A stretch of DNA of 52,545 nt, from contig VHZZ01000274.1 in the NCBI GenBank assembly GCA_009801015.1, forward strand, positions 126,761 through 179,305, read 5' to 3'. The DNA is from Silene noctiflora (taxonomy: Eukaryota; Streptophyta; Magnoliopsida; Caryophyllales; Caryophyllaceae). Shown here piece after piece: positions 26,132 through 35,864 of the stretch (its first letter is position 1; the number at the start of each line of letters is the position of its first letter). A model generated the notes under the pieces. It searched no databases, had not been told where the DNA came from, and worked only from the letters and a program-made list of their open reading frames with translations. The translations under genes were made by a program, and so were the position numbers.

Positions 26132-26716
26132 AAGTTGTTTGGTTGGGCATGCGAGAGTTCAATTCCACAGGAGTTGTGAACTAAATAGGAGAGCTAGGCC
26201 ATTTAATTTCACCATTACGTAGGCATTCGAAACTCCTTCGAATATTTTTTTTTTTTTTTGATAGATAAGAGGGCAAAGCCCGAAGCTAATGAACTAAACG
26301 TGGTGTAGTGACACCCAAGAGATCGTCTCTAAGAATAGACCGAAGTGCCTCAAGAGGAGCTTCAGAAAATTGACCGTGGTAGAGGAATTAACTCCTTGAT
26401 TTGCTAGCCAATCACTCGCCTTGTTGGCTTCTCTAAAGACATGCTCTATATATATGAACCTTCCATCCGAGCTTCCGAATTAGTTCTTTGCAACGATGAA
26501 CAAGATGACGGAGACTATTACTAACCAATTGTTCTTCCACGACCAATTGAATACATGTATCATTATCCATATGAACGATGAGTTTGTCAATATGAAGAGT
26601 CCTTGCTCTTTCGAATATTGAATGCCTACATTTTGCCGAAAAAATTGGCATCCTCCTCTTTTTATAATTCATGGAATTTTAAATTTCCCATGAATTGGAA
26701 GCGCAACCAAACAAGG
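26132..26716. mobile_element. MITE (GTTGTTTGGTTG termini) interrupted by a LINE tail
   Basis: AGTTGTTTGGTTGGGCATG near 26133 pairs with the end GAAGCGCAACCAAACAAGG (to 26716). Related termini occur at 29359 (GGTTGTTTAGTTGGG) and 33187 (GGTGGTTGTTTGATTGC), and the stretch ATAATTCATG..AATTGGAAGCGCAACCAAA is shared with 29668-29716. An alternative left end is at 26006 (CCTTGTTTGGTTCATC). A - strand LINE fragment lies inside. Confidence 0.5.
26245..26672 (-). mobile_element. 5'-truncated LINE fragment with RNase H domain
   Basis: Read on the - strand, the piece encodes a plant LINE-type RNase H end: a block with ECRHSIFERA-like and HIDKLIVHMDND motifs (26433-26672) followed by FREANKASDWLANQG (about 26390-26450), a stop, a short 3' UTR and a poly-A tail (the poly-T run at 26245-26259 on +). 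The two blocks are in different frames, so the copy is frameshifted as well as 5'-truncated. CTTCGAATATT before the tail and CTTTCGAATATT at 26609 are similar, but the second lies within the homology, so I do not call a target-site duplication. It is a dead copy. Confidence 0.65.
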
Positions 26717-26724
26717 TTAGTATT

Positions 26725-27302
26725 AGGCCGTCTTGTTTTGGACTTAATTCTGTTGAATATTCCTGAAGTTAACTTATAGATCTAAACTTTTCTGAACTGA
26801 ACTTATAAATTCTGAACTTTTCTGACTTACAGGATCTGAATTGAACTAAACTCATAGGATATGAATTAAACTGAACTTATAGGATTTGGATTGTTTTAAA
26901 CTAAACTTATAGAATCTGAACTGAACTTATAGAAACCAGACTTTTCTAAACTAAACTTATAAGATTTGAACTTAAATTAATTATTATTATTAACTTTACG
27001 TTTTACTGATAATATTCACGAAAAAAAATATAGTGCGAAATACAAAATAAGATAATAAAAAAGTCGTTCGGTTCGTCTGAACTTTTCTAATTTGAACTTA
27101 TAGGAGCTAAACTGACCTTATAGGTTATGAACTTATAAGAGCTGAACTTTTCTGAACTAGACTTATATGGGTTGATCACTTTTCCGAACTTATAAAATCT
27201 GAACTGAATTAAACTTATAGGATTTGAACTTTTTCTAAATTGAACTTATAGAATCCGAATTGAACTTAAAAGAGGTGACTATAATTCCAAATGAACAGGC
27301 CT
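26725..27302. mobile_element. hAT-like MITE containing a degenerate minisatellite
   Basis: The ends AGGCCGTCTTGTTTTGGACT (left) and the reverse complement of TTCCAAATGAACAGGCCT (right) match as imperfect TIRs. Directly outside lie TTAGTATT (26717-26724) and TTAGTATG (27303-27310), an 8-bp duplication with one mismatch, as hAT transposases make. The interior is an array of degenerate GAACTTATAGGATCTGAACT-like units of roughly 12-25 bp. It has no coding capacity. Confidence 0.68.
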
Positions 27303-28702
27303 TTAGTATGATTCACAAGATTTATGATCTCATTTGTATTATTCATGCCATGTGAGCTTACTAAGATGAGTGTGATATTAGTAGTCACATAATGTATGTT
27401 GTGGAAACCGGACGATATTCTCAACCAGCTGTTCTGTTTGATGCAACAAGACTTAGGGGGAGTCTCTTGACCTAGACTAGTCCCTCACCGTGCTCTTTGA
27501 GTTTTCGTTATGTAGTTGTTTTGTGTTTTTTTTTTTCTGTTTTTTTTTTTTTCTTTTTCGTTAGTTTTATTCTCTTTTCTTTTCAGGTTTTTCCCTCTTC
27601 TTGTAACCAAAAAAAAATTATGTATGTTGTTTGTTTGATGACATTTTTTTTTTTTTTAATTAAATGACTACAAGCGTGAATTATGATATTGTTTTTATTA
27701 TGTTGATATTGTTTTTATCAGTTATTATAAACCTTTTAATGCTTATTTATTTATTGGAGGATTATCTCACATTTTGTTTGAAGTGTCTTATTGCCTTAAA
27801 CATGCATGATTCTTGATTTACATGAAATATAACAACGGGTAGGAGAATTGTATTGTTACAATCATTAAATGTGGGCAATTTAATGTTTTTAGGTATATTT
27901 TCAGACGTTTTGATAACTTGGAAAAATACCCGGGGAGAAGAAGTGTGTTCAGCCTAGTTTTTTACGGTTATGTATTTTGAAATATTATATAATTTGAAAT
28001 TCAAAATTGTGTATTTCATAACATTCATGATTAGTGTTAAACCCCATAGGAGTCAAATTTTCTTATATGATGTGCTAATTTATCATTGGTTTTTTTTTAT
28101 CTTGTTTAATTAAATTATTAAGAAAAATTGAAATGTTATAGGATGAACCAAACCAAAATAAGCCTTATATTTTTTTAATATCATGTTTGTAACAAAACAT
28201 GTTACTAGTTTAGTACCAAGTATTTAACACTTGAAACACGTTCAACTCATTAACAAGTTAACAAAATTCACGTGATATATGCGGATACAAAACGCATTTA
28301 GAGATAGAATCAATAAACTTTCACTGTTTCACTGGTTGTAATGCATATCTGTTTCAGACTTTCAGTTGTTTATACGTCCTTAGTTTTCAAAATAATCTTT
28401 TTATAATAATTATAATCACATACAGAGTACATTAATAATTCACTTATTATGGAAATAGAGTTCCCACACACAACCATGTAAGAACAAGCCTTATCTTTTT
28501 CCTATTGCCATGTTGTAACAAAACGTGTAACTAGTTTAATACTAAGCCTTTAGAAACGTATTCGGTTCATTAACATGTTACCGGATTCATGTGGTATACG
28601 TGCAAATACAAAACCTTAGAGTTAGAATCAATAAACTATCGCGATCCCACTTGTCGTAACATATATCGATTTCAATTGTTTATGGTACTCATGTTGTACC
28701 AA

Positions 28703-28902
28703 TATGGGTTGGCCCCGTTGGTAAAGAATGCACGCACCTTCTGACCATGAAGTTGGGGGTTCGATTCCTATTGGGTTAAAATATAGTCCTGTTGGTAGGT
28801 AATTTGTAAACACCACTTTAAGCCCTCAAAGAAGCCGGTGTCTGCCTTGGCCTTGAAATGGGTAAGGCCTATCCTTAACCTAAACTTTTATGTACCAAAA
28901 AA
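28703..28902 (+). mobile_element. tRNA-derived SINE with target-site duplications
   Basis: The body starts TATGGGTTGGCCCCGTTGGT (A-box region) and carries a clear B box GGTTCGATTCC (28757-28767), the internal RNA polymerase III promoter of tRNA genes. It ends in a short A-run at 28896-28902. ATGGTACTCATGTTGTA is found directly before (28682) and directly after (28903), a target-site duplication of about 20 bases (ATGGTACTCATGTTGTACCAA against ...TAACCAA). The near-intact duplication suggests that the insertion is fairly young. No tRNA cloverleaf is conserved. Confidence 0.85.
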
Positions 28903-28941
28903 ATGGTACTCATGTTGTAACCAAATGTGTATTTAGTTTAA

Positions 28942-29228
28942 TACTCCCTCCGTTCCATAATATAAGTGGCTTTAGGAAAAATCAAAATTTTCATTTTATA
29001 AGTCGTTTTACCTTTTTTCTATGTATTAAATGTTATTTTTATTTTCCAAAACACTAAAAAATTGAAAAAAGAGCTACTTTAAGTCATTTTATTGGTGGAA
29101 ATACTCAACTTTCCAATTTTCAAAGAGACTTTATAACATATAATTAATAATACAACATTTTTCAATACTTTCTTATTTCTGGTGAAATAATCTAAAACGA
29201 CTTATATTGTGGAAAGAGGGAGGGAGTA
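28942..29228. mobile_element. Stowaway-like MITE, 287 bp
   Basis: TACTCCCTCCGTTCCATAAT at the left pairs with the right end TATTGTGGAAAGAGGGAGGGAGTA as imperfect TIRs flanked by TA. The subterminal ATATAAGTGGCTTTAG and CTAAAACGACTTATAT also pair. It is inserted into the third copy of the local direct repeat, right after AGTTTAA. Confidence 0.82.
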
Positions 29229-30254
29229 AGATGTTTTTGGTTGTTATAAAACTCTTACAAAACATACATTCACATGAACTTTAATATCACATGAATGTCC
29301 AATTCATGTGAACTGCCTAAATGAATAGGTAAATGACTTTCTACATAATGGGGTAACTTAAGGGGTTGTTTAGTTGGGTATTCCATTGGTGATTTGAAAT
29401 AAAGTTAGATACCCAATGAAACTTAACTCCACCCCAACCCATCGAAATCTCATATTCACCCTCCTCCTTGGATTATTTAAACTTCGTTCATCTTTTCCAT
29501 AACTTGTGATGAACCAAATAAGATTAGACAAGTATAGATTTAGAATTCCATATCACCATACTATCAAATTTCATTCCATTTCATTCGATTTCGACTTGTT
29601 AAAGCAAACTCCCCATAATTCCCACAGGAGCCATGATTTTGGCAACCAACCAAATGCACAATATTATAATTCATGAGATTTTTAAAATTTTATGAATTGA
29701 AAGCGTAGCCAAATAAGTCTAAATCTTTAATACCTGAAACGTGTGCAGTTTATTAAAAGGTTAACCAGATTCACGTGATATACGCGCAAATACAAAACCT
29801 TAGTGATAGAACCAATAAACTCTCACTGTCTCACTTGTCGTAACGTATATCAATTTCAGTTATTTATGGTATATTCTTAATAATTCGTCAACGTTATGTA
29901 TATGAAATATTTTTTGATGAACTAATTTTTGATCATCATAAGATAAAAAAGAACTCATTGGTATATAAAAACATAATATCTTTTCATTATATTAATAATA
30001 TATAATATATACATAAATAGATCAGCATCACACAAAATAAATCAAAACTGCTACTAATCTCAGATCTGATTGAAAAACCAAATAAATCGATTTTAAAATA
30101 ATCAACCTAATTTTCTTGCTTTATCTCAAAAGAAAAATTCGCTATCCAACCCACTCCCAAGTCCCACCCTCTTCCCCACTTTCTACCCCCTCACTTCCCC
30201 CAAACAACCCATTACCCTAGTTAGCCAACTATAGTTCCCCAATTCCTCCAAACC

Positions 30255-30262
30255 ACTATAAA
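30255..30262 (+). promoter_or_regulatory. Candidate TATA box of the ARID-ELM2 gene
   Basis: CTATAAAT lies about 30-40 bases before a CT-rich leader (CTCATATTATTTTCATTTTCC onward) that leads to the first donor of this gene. Position and form fit a TATA box. The transcription start itself is not visible. Confidence 0.5.
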
Positions 30263-30289
30263 TTGGCCAAACCCATCCCAATCTAACAC

Positions 30290-31095
30290 CTCATATTATT
30301 TTCATTTTCCTAACCTTCCACAAACACCCCTCTCTCTTAATTCCTCTATTCTATTCTTCTAATCTCCCAAGCCCTCCTTCAATTCCCAATTTTTCTTGGC
30401 TACCCCTTACAATAATCAAGATTTCTTTAAAACCCTAAATTAAAAAATTCAAAATACAAAATCTAAAAGTAAAAGAATAGAGTCTTAAGAAGGTCTTGCA
30501 CAATCTAATTGCACTATCAAGCAAGAGTATATCAAGTACTCCTATCAACCCCACACCACCACACTTCCTTGAATTTCTCTGGTAAGTTTCCTTTTCTCTC
30601 TTTTTCACAAGTAGACCTTGATAAACTTAACTATTCATTCATTAATTATTTTTTTTTTTGTTTTTTTTTTTTGTGCTTCTTTCAAAATTTTCAAAATTTT
30701 AGTACCCCTTCATTTCCCTCCCTCTTTTCCCCCTTTCCTCTCCCTCCATATTTCTTCCCTTATTTTGCCCTAATTTCACCATCACACCAAAATTAATCAA
30801 CCTAATTTCAATCTAAAACAAAAATTCATCATCGACCCAGTTCATATCTTTGAATTTAATTACTGGGTTTGTGATGATATAATTGATTTAGATTAAATGG
30901 TTGTAGTACTTTTTGTTTTAGGGTTTCGATTAAATGAGTAAATGAGTGACCTAATTTCAATCTAAAACAGAAATTCATCATCTACCCAGTTCATATTCTT
31001 GAATTTAATTAATGGGTTTGTGATGAGATTGTTGATTTAGATTAAATTGTTGTAATAATTCTTGTTTTAGGGTTTTGAAAATTCGCGAATACTAC
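30290..31095 (+). promoter_or_regulatory. 5' UTR and leader intron of the ARID-ELM2 gene
   Basis: The leader exon ends TTTCTCTG|GTAAGTTTCC (donor 30582). The acceptor CTTGTTTTAG at 31061-31070 leaves 25 bases before the ATG. A 150-bp tandem duplication (about 30801-30950 and 30951-31075) lies at the end of the intron and doubles the acceptor. The first copy has TTTTGTTTTAG ending at 30921, so two alternative acceptors exist. Confidence 0.55.
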
Positions 31096-34000
31096 ATGGC
31101 AGGGTGGTCGAAATTCGAGGTTAGTTCTTGTGTAAATGGCATAAATCCGTGTAGTGAGGGATTAAAAAGCTGTGAATCGAAGCTACATTGTTATTTTGTT
31201 GGATTGGTTTATGGTTATTTGAAGGGTTGTTTTGGTAATGATTGTTTTAGGCCTTTACCTCCGAGGTTAGGAAATGGCGAATGTATAGATTTGCTTAAAT
31301 TATACTTTGTTGTGAAGGAGAAAGGTGGGTTTGAAGTCATTTCTGAAAAGAATTTGTGGGGTGAAGTGAGTTTGGAATGTGGGTTGGGTTCGGGTTTTGG
31401 TTCTGCTTTTAAGTTGATTTATGATAAGTATTTGAGTTCATTGGAGAATTGGTATGTGAAATTAGATAAAGGGAGTGATTTGTTGATGGAATTAGAGAGA
31501 GATTATCGAGCTTATGTGTCGAAGTACATGGATGTGGAGAGAGGGAGTGATGATTCTTGTGGTTTTAAGTTGGAGAAGAGTGGTCTTAGTTTTGACGGTT
31601 TGATGGATCTTGATGATGAGAATGGGAATGAAAATGAGAGTGAGAGTGAGAAGCTAGATTGGAAGAAAGTTGTGGCAGATTTTGCGGATTCGGAAGGTTC
31701 TAATGAAGGAAATGATGATAAGCCTGTGGAGTTGGAGAAACGAAATTTTTCCATGGATTCTGCTAATAATGACGGTGTTATAGTGAAAGAGGATAATGAT
31801 GATGAAAACTTAAAGCGAGTCAAGAGTGAAATGAGTTGTATTGATGGCAATTCTTCGGATAGATCAGACGACAAGAAGTTTATAGCTAGGCCGGTGGTAG
31901 CTAGTAATGTGGTCATGAGTTATGAAAATTCGAATGCTTCTAAGGAAGATTCGACTAAATGTAAGAGGGACATGATGAATGTGGATTCTGGAGTGTCGAA
32001 GGAAGTTTCTAGTCACAAAAGAAAGCAGGATTGTTTTGCGGGTGTTCTTCAATGGATGATTAATGTTGCTAAAGATCCTACTGATCCAGTGATTGGCGAG
32101 ATTCCTGAATGTTCGAAGTGGGCTTCATATGGAAATGACAAGAGCTGGAAGCAAGCCTTGTTAGCGCGAGATTCACTCTTTTTTAGGAAGATCCGGGCAC
32201 ATAGCCCTTATCACTTTGGAAGTCAGGTAATTGCTGGTTTATTACATAGTAATGTTTAGTCTGTTATTATCTTATCATAATGTTACAAACTTATTTATGG
32301 ATGATTCATTCAATGCGTTTAATTATGACTTTCACGTTTGTGTATAAGTTCAAGCGTGTATACTGAACTAGTACTCTATTTGTGTAGTGAATTTTACTTA
32401 AGTTTCATTTTTATCTCTAATATGGTGCTTGTGCTATTTAGTTGGTTGTAATTGTTCTTGTGTCATAGTCATACAATTAGCAACTTCGGAACTGCGGTGA
32501 GCTATCCTTATTATTTGAGTTGTACTATGTTGCTTTAGAGTTCTCTTAAATTTATCTTGTTAATGTTGTATAAACCCCTTTTTTGGAGTTGGGAAATTAA
32601 AATTTGTATTTTGAATCTGTATTTATCGAACTTCAGAGATATTTGTTACAATTTGTGTTTGTGGTAAAGTCCTTAGTTTCACTTCCTTCGCGGGTAAACT
32701 TAATGACCATGATTGGCCTTGTTGTACGATCGTAAGTACCTATTCAAATTCAGACAAATCTCTTATTATACTTTGTTACTCGTTGAGGGAATAATTCCCA
32801 AGGACTTTCTTGGGATGGCGGTAACTATGGCTAGAGTAATAGATCTTAAGATTAGAGACTAGTGATTGGTGGTTGGTCGTGACCGGTGACAATAAAACGA
32901 CAACATTACCCCAGTGCCTCAAGGAACTCTAGTGACAGTAGAGAGTGCAAAAGATAGTAGTGGGGGAATTATGAATCCTACATGAGACTTACGCTTAAGG
33001 ATATTTACATTACTTTCATCCCATGCCTAAGAGGTGATCTAAAACACATTACTGTAGTCTCTCTCTCTATATATAAGGAAAGAGTCATTGCGCACTAAAG
33101 CTAGCACGCGTGTAGCTTTTACTACTTGAATGACAAAGCTCATATTACACTACATTGTCGGCTGGAATTGCTGGAAGTATTGCATTCTAGGTGGTTGTTT
33201 GATTGCATGTAGGAAATGCAATTAGAAAGTCGTATTTTACATAATTTTATGTATAAGGTACACTACAAAACTTGTTTGGTTGCATACTTGCATGTGGAAA
33301 CTCTATTTCCGTGGTAAGTCAAGTTTCTTCTTGGAGGAATCAAAATTTATGGGAAGTCTTAATTATGTGAATTGTGGAGACCAAACAACCTTATCATTTT
33401 TACAATTCACATTAATTAGATTTTCTCTGCTTTTTAGTGGGCAACCAAACAACCCCTAGGGAAGAAATGGTCAATTTAGTTGCGGATGGGATTCCAAAGA
33501 TGCAATTAAGATGCACGCGGCACAAAACCCGAGGGGTGCTCGAGGTGCATGCATCACTTTACAATTTCATATTTTTTTCCTGAAATTCTTTTCTTATAAC
33601 TTTCTCTTCTCCCTTATCCTTATCTTTTACTTGTAATCCTCTTTGAAAACAAAAAAAAGGGATTGTTGTTGGATGAAGTGTTATTCTAAATATACATATT
33701 CGTTTGGAAAATCAATGGGCCTTGAGCAGTTGAGCATAGTCGTTTCAGTGTGCCTCGCGCCTTCTCAAACTAAGGCGTGTTTTAAATATCACACTTCTTT
33801 ATTTTTTATGTTAAAACTTCTGTCTATGCTCCTTTTTCTTCATTTGCTTTATTTTATTTATTAATAGATCTGATTGTACTATTGGAGATAAACTAAAAAC
33901 AAGGATGCTTCCAGTAAACCCTTAATGGAAATTAGGAAAACCTTACAAGACTAACTGAAAAACAATGAATTATTGTGAGCCTTTTCAAAGGCATCTGAGG

Positions 34001-35864
34001 TTATGATAGTTGCTTATGAAATCGATTAACTTTGTTGTCTATCCTAAAATAAGAAAAATATGCTTTTGATGTTCTGGTTTTGGGTTTTTAACTTCATAGG
34101 TAGCCATTGAATATATGCTAGGGTTTTGTGGGTTGATTCCAGGAATTTTTTTTCCACCAACTTCTAGTCACACTCGTATCTATTCATACAGTTAGCTACA
34201 TGTGCGATCTTAGCAATTAGTTGTACTCTTACTTACAGTGTTGGTCTTATTTTGTGTTATACGGAGTAATTACTTTTGTCTTTGGGATATCAGTTGGTAT
34301 GTGTGCTTTATTGTATTAGCACTTTCTTTAGTGTGTAATCAGATGAATAAATGCTTCTGCATGCTGACTTTATAAATTACAATCTGATGATTATTTTGTA
34401 AGTTGTAATGTCTATCCTTGAAATATTAAACGAAATCATCTCATAGGTATGACCGTATGAGACGGCTCAAAAGTTTTTTTATCATCAACGACAAATTCAA
34501 TATTGGCCGTTTAACTTCAAATAGTATATAGTATGTGAGTGTTGACTATGTAAATGTAAGGGTTCCGATTAATGTTCATTGATGCTGTCACTTTTAGTCT
34601 TCTGCAATAGCCTAGGGTGTCTTTTTTATTGGTGCTTTTATAGCTTACATTAGTTTTTCCCAAAAAATTATACTCCCTCCATTCACATCAATTCCGTTCA
34701 TTTGGGTGATACATGCAAGAAGTACTTTAATCTTATTTTTCAAATATATGGAATTGGAGTGAACAAAGGGGGAATGACATGTGATGCCTGTCTTGTTAAT
34801 TCTGTAATTAAATGAGGAAAACATAGGGATTTGGGTTGGTCTGTCTTACAAGTCGGACCACCTCATACAACACTCACCGATAATGTTTTATGGTGCAGAA
34901 AAAGCTGAAAAGGCATTTATCGAATTTGTACGAAATGGGAGGAAACCATTCACGTCCAAGGCAACGGTTGGAGGCTCGTCTTGACTTGCAACCGACTTCC
35001 CCAATCTACACCAGTCGTCCTCAACAAAGAATACCTCTTGGAAAAGCATTTCAGGTACAAGTCCCAGAATGGACCGGAATGACTATTAATAGTGACCCCA
35101 AATGGTTGGGCACCCAATCTTGGCCATTAGAAAAGACTGAAAACCTGTCTTTGATTGAAAGAGATCCAATTGGAAAGGGAAGAGTTGATGATTGTGGCTG
35201 TCAGTTTCCTGCCTCTGTAGAATGTGTCAAGTTCCATGTCTCTCAGAGACGAAAGAAGATAATGTTCGAGTTGCGTTCAGCATATTATGCTTGGAGTTTC
35301 GATAAGATGGGCGAGGATTGTAGCATTTCTTGGACAATTGAGGAGGAGAAAAAATTTGGGAGNAATAGTGACCCCAAATGGTTGGGCACCCAATCTTGGC
35401 CATTAGAAAAGACTGAAAACCTGTCTTTGATTGAAAGAGATCCAATTGGAAAGGGAAGGCGGGATAATTGTGGGTGTCAATTTCCAGGTTCCAATGAATG
35501 TGTCAAGTTTCATATTTCTGAGAAAAGATTGAAGATTAGGTACGAATTGGGTTCTGCATTCTATGCTTGGAATTTTGATAAAATGGGTGAGGACTGTAGC
35601 GTTGCTTGGACAATTCACGAGGAGAAGAAATTCAGAAGTATAGTCAAGGATAACCCACAATCCTTACAAAAATGTTTCTGGGTAGCAATGTGTGAGGCTT
35701 TACCTAAAAAGAAGTGGGCAGACCAAGTTAACTACTACTATAATGTCTTTATGCTTCGACGTAGGGGATACCAGAATCGACATTATCCCAGTGACATTGA
35801 CAGTGGAGATGATGAAACAGACTATCGTTCGACTAATAACTCTCTCAGAAATGGATCGGCTTAG
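31096..35864 (+). CDS. ARID and ELM2 domain chromatin protein (duplicated ELM2)
   Basis: The two coding exons are 31096-32226 and 34899-35864, separated by a 2.7-kb intron; together they encode 698 aa as the sequence stands. An ARID DNA-binding domain covers about residues 33-120 (FVGLVYGYLKGCF..PLPPRLGNGECIDLLKLYFVVKEKGGFEVISEKNLWGEV). An acidic, serine-rich linker with few conserved features follows. A conserved block (WMINVAKDPTDPVIGEIPE.. and WKQALLARDSLF) precedes the exon junction, and an ELM2-type region follows. The plant ARID-ELM2 proteins (Arabidopsis ARID1 group) bind AT-rich DNA and act in chromatin-linked transcription control in the nucleus. The ELM2 region appears twice (residues about 441-532 and 533-625), joined at codon AGN with ambiguous base 35363. 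The family normally has one copy. The start is the first in-frame ATG. Confidence 0.85.
33187..33460. mobile_element. MITE with CTAGG..GGTTGTTTG termini in the ARID-ELM2 intron
   Basis: CTAGGTGGTTGTTTGATTGC at the left pairs with GGGCAACCAAACAACCCCTAGG at the right, allowing few mismatches. A second copy of CTTGTTTGGTTGCAT lies inside near 33269, which suggests an internal duplication or a nested relative. It belongs to the same TIR group as the elements at 26132-26716 and 29359-29718. Confidence 0.68.
34671..34776. mobile_element. Stowaway-like hairpin MITE in the ARID-ELM2 intron
   Basis: TACTCCCTCCATTCACATCA and the following ATTCC are mirrored by GGAATTGGAGTGAACAAAGG and GGGAATG. The element is short, about 106 bp, and lies about 120 bp before the acceptor of the second coding exon. 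Confidence 0.65.
35088..35641 (+). repeat. In-frame tandem duplication of the ELM2 region
   Basis: Copy 1 starts at 35088 and copy 2 at 35364, an offset of 276 bases (92 codons). The first 95 bases (35088-35182 and 35364-35458) are identical in every position. After that the copies diverge clearly (VDDCGCQFPASVECVKFHVS against RDNCGCQFPGSNECVKFHIS). The ambiguous base 35363 lies exactly at the join. Confidence 0.9.

Larger units (their letters stand above)
28175..29875. repeat. Three diverged direct repeats split by later insertions
   Basis: The motif TTGTAACNAAAYRTGT..TAGTTTAATAC, then GAAACGTG..TTCATTAACA..TTAAC, then CGTGATATACG.GCAAATACAAAACCTTAG..ATAGAATCAATAAACT, then CACTTGTCGTAAC.TATATCNATTTCAGTT occurs at about 28188-28375, 28512-28681 and 28915-29872. 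The third copy is split by a Stowaway-like MITE (28942-29228) and a second MITE-like segment (about 29359-29718). A SINE sits at the border of copies 2 and 3. The function of the unit is unknown. Confidence 0.75.
25210..30280. other. Repeat-rich intergenic region
   Basis: Five kilobases between the MATE gene and the ARID-ELM2 gene contain no host gene that I can support. In order they hold a GGACCGGACCGAACC-type dispersed repeat (about 25310-25460), a MITE carrying a LINE tail (26132-26716), a hAT-type MITE (26725-27302), a poly-T/poly-A stretch ending CTTCTTGTAACCAAAAAAAAA (about 27470-27620, perhaps the end of a retroposon), three related direct repeats (28175-29875) with a SINE (28703-28902) and a Stowaway-like MITE (28942-29228), and another degenerate MITE (about 29359-29718). 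Confidence 0.6.

Noticed and set aside
26433-26672. Open stretch resembling a host RNase H-type gene
   Set aside because: It is followed by a frameshift, a short 3' end and a poly-A tail, so it is a truncated LINE copy and not a host gene.
27465-27620. Possible retroposon end with poly-T stretches and TTGTAACCAAAAAAAAA
   Set aside because: No target duplication or recognisable body was seen, so it is mentioned only within the intergenic entry.
28703-28790. tRNA gene suggested by A and B boxes
   Set aside because: No acceptor stem or anticodon arm can be formed; the sequence continues into a SINE tail with flanking target duplications.
31512-31916. 134-codon open stretch on the - strand
   Set aside because: It is a shadow of the acidic, serine-rich linker of the ARID-ELM2 gene and has no sensible protein features.
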